64,000 nt of DNA, taken from NCBI GenBank assembly GCA_029817715.1, contig JARUPY010000385.1, forward strand, positions 682,001-746,000, given 5' to 3'. The stretch's first letter is position 1, and each line of letters begins with the position of its first letter. The stretch comes from Melastoma dodecandrum. Taxonomy: Eukaryota > Streptophyta > Magnoliopsida > Myrtales > Melastomataceae. The position numbers and the translations under genes are program-made. The notes under the pieces were generated by a model. That model worked only from the letters and a program-made list of their open reading frames with translations. It was not told where the DNA came from and searched no databases. Shown piece by piece: positions 61,341-64,000 of this stretch.

Positions 61341-61770
61341 GGCGTCTCCCTCCCCTCTAGGGGGGAGGGTGGTCCCCGAAGGGGGTCAGGCGTGGGGCAG
61401 CGTGACGATGCCGAATGGAGCGCCGGCCGTCATGAAGCTCGTGCCCGGTCCGGAAGCCGGGTTCCCCACTCCCGACCCGGCCTGACGGCCGGGCCACCCT
61501 CCCCCGCAGAGGCTTGCGGATTCACATATCGGGGGCGGCAACACTGGCGCAAAACGGATTGCGGGTCCCCTCCCCCGAGCGGGAAAGGGGGACTGTCGCG
61601 CTGTGCCGCCAGCGGCGGTGCAAAACGGCGTCGTGTGAACTTCGTAGCCCGCGAAGGGAGGAGGGAGGGCGCGTGGGAGGCCTGGACCGCCAGACGTGCC
61701 GCGGTGTCGGCTCCTATCCGATCGAGAAGACTCAACATCCTGGCCCGCACGGGGGAAGGCGTCCGCCGCG
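61341..61770. repeat. Composite of family A and family C repeats
   Basis: 61341-61512 is a family A copy (arms CCCCTCTAGGGGGGAGGGTG and CCACCCTCCCCCGCAGAGGC; middle GGAAGCCGGGTTCCCC shared with the ligase copy). 61495-61770 is a family C copy matching 46995-47200 in direct and 25262-25380 in inverse orientation. Confidence 0.75.
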
Positions 61771-61901
61771 CCAGACCAGATCGACGCTGCCACTCCTCTT
61801 AGCGGTTGCGGCAGGATCGGGACCGGCTCTCAGCCGGACGAGCGCTACGCGCACCTCCTGCAATCGTGCTAGTCTGATTCGGCCGGGCTATTATCGTGCC
61901 G

Positions 61902-63218
61902 ATGACAGCAGAGACGCGTAGAGATGACAATAAAAGTGCGCGCTCGATGACGACGATGCGGATCAGGCCGGACCTGCAACATCGATCCGCCCTCGCCGGC
62001 GCTGTCGGCAACGCCCTGGAATGGTACGACTTCACGATCTACGGCTTCGGCGCGCACATCATCGGCCGCCTGTTCTTTCCGGCCGCCGATCCCGTGGTGT
62101 CGCTGCTCGCGACCTACGGCGTGTTCGCATCGGCGTTCCTGGTGCGGCCCGTGGGCAGCCTTGTCTTCGGCCACGTGGCGGACCGTTACGGGCGGACCTC
62201 CGCGCTGACGCTCTCGGTGAGCCTGATGGCGGTATCCACGGCCTGCATCGGACTGCTGCCGACTTACGCCGCCCTCGGCATCGCCGCGCCGGTCCTGCTC
62301 ATCGCCTGCCGGCTGCTCCAGGGTCTGTCGGTCGGCGGCGAGTTCACGACCTCGATCACGTTCCTCGGCGAACGCTGCCCCGCCGAGCGGCGCGGCTTCT
62401 ACTGCGCCCTCCCGGCCTGCACAATCGGGATCGGGCAGATGCTCGGATCGTTGGTGTTCTTCCTGGTCGAGGCGTCGCTGCCCCGGGAGGCTGTCCTGGA
62501 CTGGGGCTGGCGCCTCCCGTTCCTGTTCGGCCTCGTCCTCGGCGCTTGCACCCTGTGGCTCCGGCGCGCGATCCTCGTCGTCGACCGGCCGCTGCCCGCG
62601 GAGCGCACCTTCCCGATCGTCGAGGCCATCCGGAGCGAGGGGCGCGCGATGCTGTGCGGCTTCCTGATCAGCGTGCTCGCGGGGGTCGGCATCTATCTGG
62701 GCGTCATCTACCTGCGCGGTTTCCTGGTCCGCACCGACGGGCTGACGCCGGCCACCGCGTCCGGGCTCGGGACGATCGGCACGGCGATCCTGATCGTCAC
62801 GGGTCCCGTCTTCGGCGCGCTGTCGGACCGCATCGGCCGGCGCCCCGTGATGATGGCCGGGGCCGCGGCCTTCATCCTCCTGGCTTGGCCGATCTTCGGG
62901 CTTCTCACCCGGGCCGAAGCGACCTACGCGCTGGCCGGCGAGGTTCTCTACATGCTGGTGCTGTCCCTCTACATCGGCCCCCTTGGGGCGATGCTGACCG
63001 AGCTGTTCAGCCAGCGCGTGCGCGGGTCCGGATCGGCGGTGAGCTACAATCTCGCGCTCGGGGTCTTCGGCGGCACCACGCCGGCGATCCTCGTCTACCT
63101 CGTCACCGAGACCCACTCGGCGAACGCCGCGCCCCTGTGGCTCGCCCTCGCGGCGGCGCTGGGGCTCACGGGCGTGCTGCTGGCGCCGGAGCGGGCGGGC
63201 GAGCCGCTGCGCCCGTGA
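61902..63218 (+). CDS. MHS-type MFS transporter
   Basis: A 438-residue inner-membrane transporter of the metabolite:H+ symporter family (ProP/ShiA/KgtP-like). Signature pieces: NALEWYDFTIYGF in the first helix, GHVADRYGRTSALTLSV as the conserved loop motif, RLLQGLSVGGEFTTSITFLG, and GALSDRIGRRPVMMAG in the second half. Twelve helices are visible. Substrate unknown. ATG 61902 is chosen; a GTG at 61896 is two codons upstream. Confidence 0.9.
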   Translation: MTAETRRDDNKSARSMTTMRIRPDLQHRSALAGAVGNALEWYDFTIYGFGAHIIGRLFFPAADPVVSLLATYGVFASAFLVRPVGSLVFGHVADRYGRTSALTLSVSLMAVSTACIGLLPTYAALGIAAPVLLIACRLLQGLSVGGEFTTSITFLGERCPAERRGFYCALPACTIGIGQMLGSLVFFLVEASLPREAVLDWGWRLPFLFGLVLGACTLWLRRAILVVDRPLPAERTFPIVEAIRSEGRAMLCGFLISVLAGVGIYLGVIYLRGFLVRTDGLTPATASGLGTIGTAILIVTGPVFGALSDRIGRRPVMMAGAAAFILLAWPIFGLLTRAEATYALAGEVLYMLVLSLYIGPLGAMLTELFSQRVRGSGSAVSYNLALGVFGGTTPAILVYLVTETHSANAAPLWLALAAALGLTGVLLAPERAGEPLRP

Positions 63219-63239
63219 ACGTCCGGGCGACCGGCCCGC

Positions 63240-64000
63240 TCAGAGCATCGGCATGCCGCCGGTCACCGGCACCAGGGCGCCCGACATGTAGCTGCCCTCG
63301 CGGGAAGCGAGCAGCACGTAGGCCGGAGCCAGCTCGGCCGGCTGGCCCGCACGGCCGAGCGGCGTCTGCGCGCCGAGTTCCTCAAGCTGCTCAGGGCTCT
63401 TCACGATCGGCTGGATCGGCGTCCAGACCGGCCCGGGCGCGACGCAGTTCACGCGGATGCCCTTGGGGGCGAGCAGGTTCGACAGGCCGATGGTCAGGCT
63501 CGCGATGGCGCCCTTGGTGGCGGCGTAGATCAGCATGCTGGGATCGGCGACCTTCGCCTGGACGCTCGTGCTGTTCACGATCGCCCCGCCGGGCTTCATA
63601 TGCGGCACCGCGGCCTGGGTGAGGTAGTACATCGCGAACACGTTGGCGCGGAACGAGCCCTCGATATCGGCGGCCTTCAGATCGTCGAGTCCCTCGTTCA
63701 CCACCTGGGCGGCGGCGTTGTTCACGAGGATGTCGAGGCGCCCGAAGGCCTCCACGGTGCGCGCCACGAGATTCCGGCAATGCGCCTCGTCGCGGATGTC
63801 GCCGGGCAGCAACAGGCAGCGGCGCCCGGCCTTCTCGATCCAGGCCTTGGTATCCTCGGCATCCTCCTGCTCGACTTCGAGATAAGAGATCGCGACATCG
63901 GCGCCCTCGCGGGCATAGGCGATCGCCACCGCCCGGCCGATCCCGGAATCGCCGCCGGTGATCAGGGCCGCCTGGCCGGTCAGCAGGCCCTTGCCGACAT
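63240..64000 (-). CDS. SDR family oxidoreductase (5' end outside window)
   Basis: Short-chain dehydrogenase/reductase of the YghA-like group; 253 residues are visible and the frame runs off the right edge. The cofactor motif TGGDSGIGRA is near the visible start, with NNAA (LVNNAAAQV), the catalytic Ser in NSTSVQAK and Tyr-x3-Lys in YAATKGA. The C-terminal YMSGALVPVTGGMPML is standard. Substrate unknown. It is convergent with the MHS transporter gene (21 bp between stops). Confidence 0.92.
   Translation of the reverse strand, partial: VGKGLLTGQAALITGGDSGIGRAVAIAYAREGADVAISYLEVEQEDAEDTKAWIEKAGRRCLLLPGDIRDEAHCRNLVARTVEAFGRLDILVNNAAAQVVNEGLDDLKAADIEGSFRANVFAMYYLTQAAVPHMKPGGAIVNSTSVQAKVADPSMLIYAATKGAIASLTIGLSNLLAPKGIRVNCVAPGPVWTPIQPIVKSPEQLEELGAQTPLGRAGQPAELAPAYVLLASREGSYMSGALVPVTGGMPML

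Larger units (their letters stand above)
61156..61901. other. Long gene-free stretch after ssb
   Basis: 746 bp: the ssb terminator (61218-61246), a family A element (61341-61512), a family C copy (61495-61770) and about 130 bp of ordinary sequence upstream of the transporter, with a -10-like TATTAT at 61889-61894 but no matching -35. No credible ORF. Confidence 0.55.

Noticed and set aside
61196..61485. Open frames in the repeat block after ssb
   Set aside because: Arise from repeat palindromes and GC bias; no ribosome-binding site or motif.
1..64000. tRNA genes, rRNA, CRISPR arrays, prophage or transposase genes
   Set aside because: None could be recognised; repeats lack regular spacers and none encodes a transposase.

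Overview
The window is one contiguous stretch of very GC-rich chromosome, about 70% G+C by eye. It is packed with ordinary bacterial housekeeping genes. The gene content and order (bolA / J-domain gene / cobS / cobT, a secB to tim44-mltA-smr block, CarD, sigma-32, DUF29 proteins, a bacteriophytochrome) point to an alphaproteobacterium of the Hyphomicrobiales/Rhizobiales, most likely Methylobacterium or a close relative. That assignment is an inference from gene families, not a sequence search. No tRNA, rRNA, CRISPR array, transposase or prophage gene is visible.

Layout. 1-6.0 kb: a tripartite heavy-metal-type RND efflux operon (adaptor cut by the window edge, pump, outer-membrane lipoprotein), then a convergent lone flagellar hook-like gene. 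7.1-10.5 kb: a translationally coupled exonuclease / ATP-dependent DNA ligase / YjbQ operon; the ligase carries an in-frame copy of a dispersed palindromic repeat. 10.6-13.4 kb: a methyltransferase, a YoaK-type membrane protein, ribosome-rescue hydrolase ArfB and a BolA protein. 13.5-18.4 kb: J-domain protein, cobS, two tandem DUF29 genes, cobT. 18.9-25.1 kb: L28, small secreted or unknown proteins, and a Suv3-like RNA helicase that has no ATG, GTG or TTG start, followed by an S4 protein. 25.8-28.4 kb: 7Fe ferredoxin, CarD and sigma-32. 28.6-31.9 kb: MFS transporter, tautomerase and a frameshifted DUF4865 gene opposite a LysR regulator.

32-40.4 kb: SecB, then Tim44-like / MltA / Smr, MutM, MltG, a VOC protein, YicC-type protein and guanylate kinase. 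40.7-46.8 kb: DMT transporter and LysR pair, then heme oxygenase and a bacteriophytochrome kinase with a degenerate photoactive-yellow-protein domain at its N terminus, and a disulfide reductase. 47.3-55.1 kb: the rimP-nusA-ylxR-infB-rbfA-truB translation operon, with a good promoter, a leader terminator (candidate attenuator) and a terminator between infB and rbfA. 55.4-64 kb: aldo/keto reductase, MsrQ, small secreted proteins, a 58-residue gene, an MDR oxidoreductase, SSB with an SOS box on its promoter, an MFS transporter and a truncated SDR gene.

Intergenic space is shaped by at least five families of palindromic repeats (called A-E here), each found as inverted-arm elements of 90-200 bp. 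The most notable points are the repeat inside the ligase gene, the PYP-like phytochrome whose PYP domain has lost its chromophore cysteine, the DUF29 pair inserted between cobS and cobT, the non-AUG helicase start, and the leader attenuator of the nusA operon.
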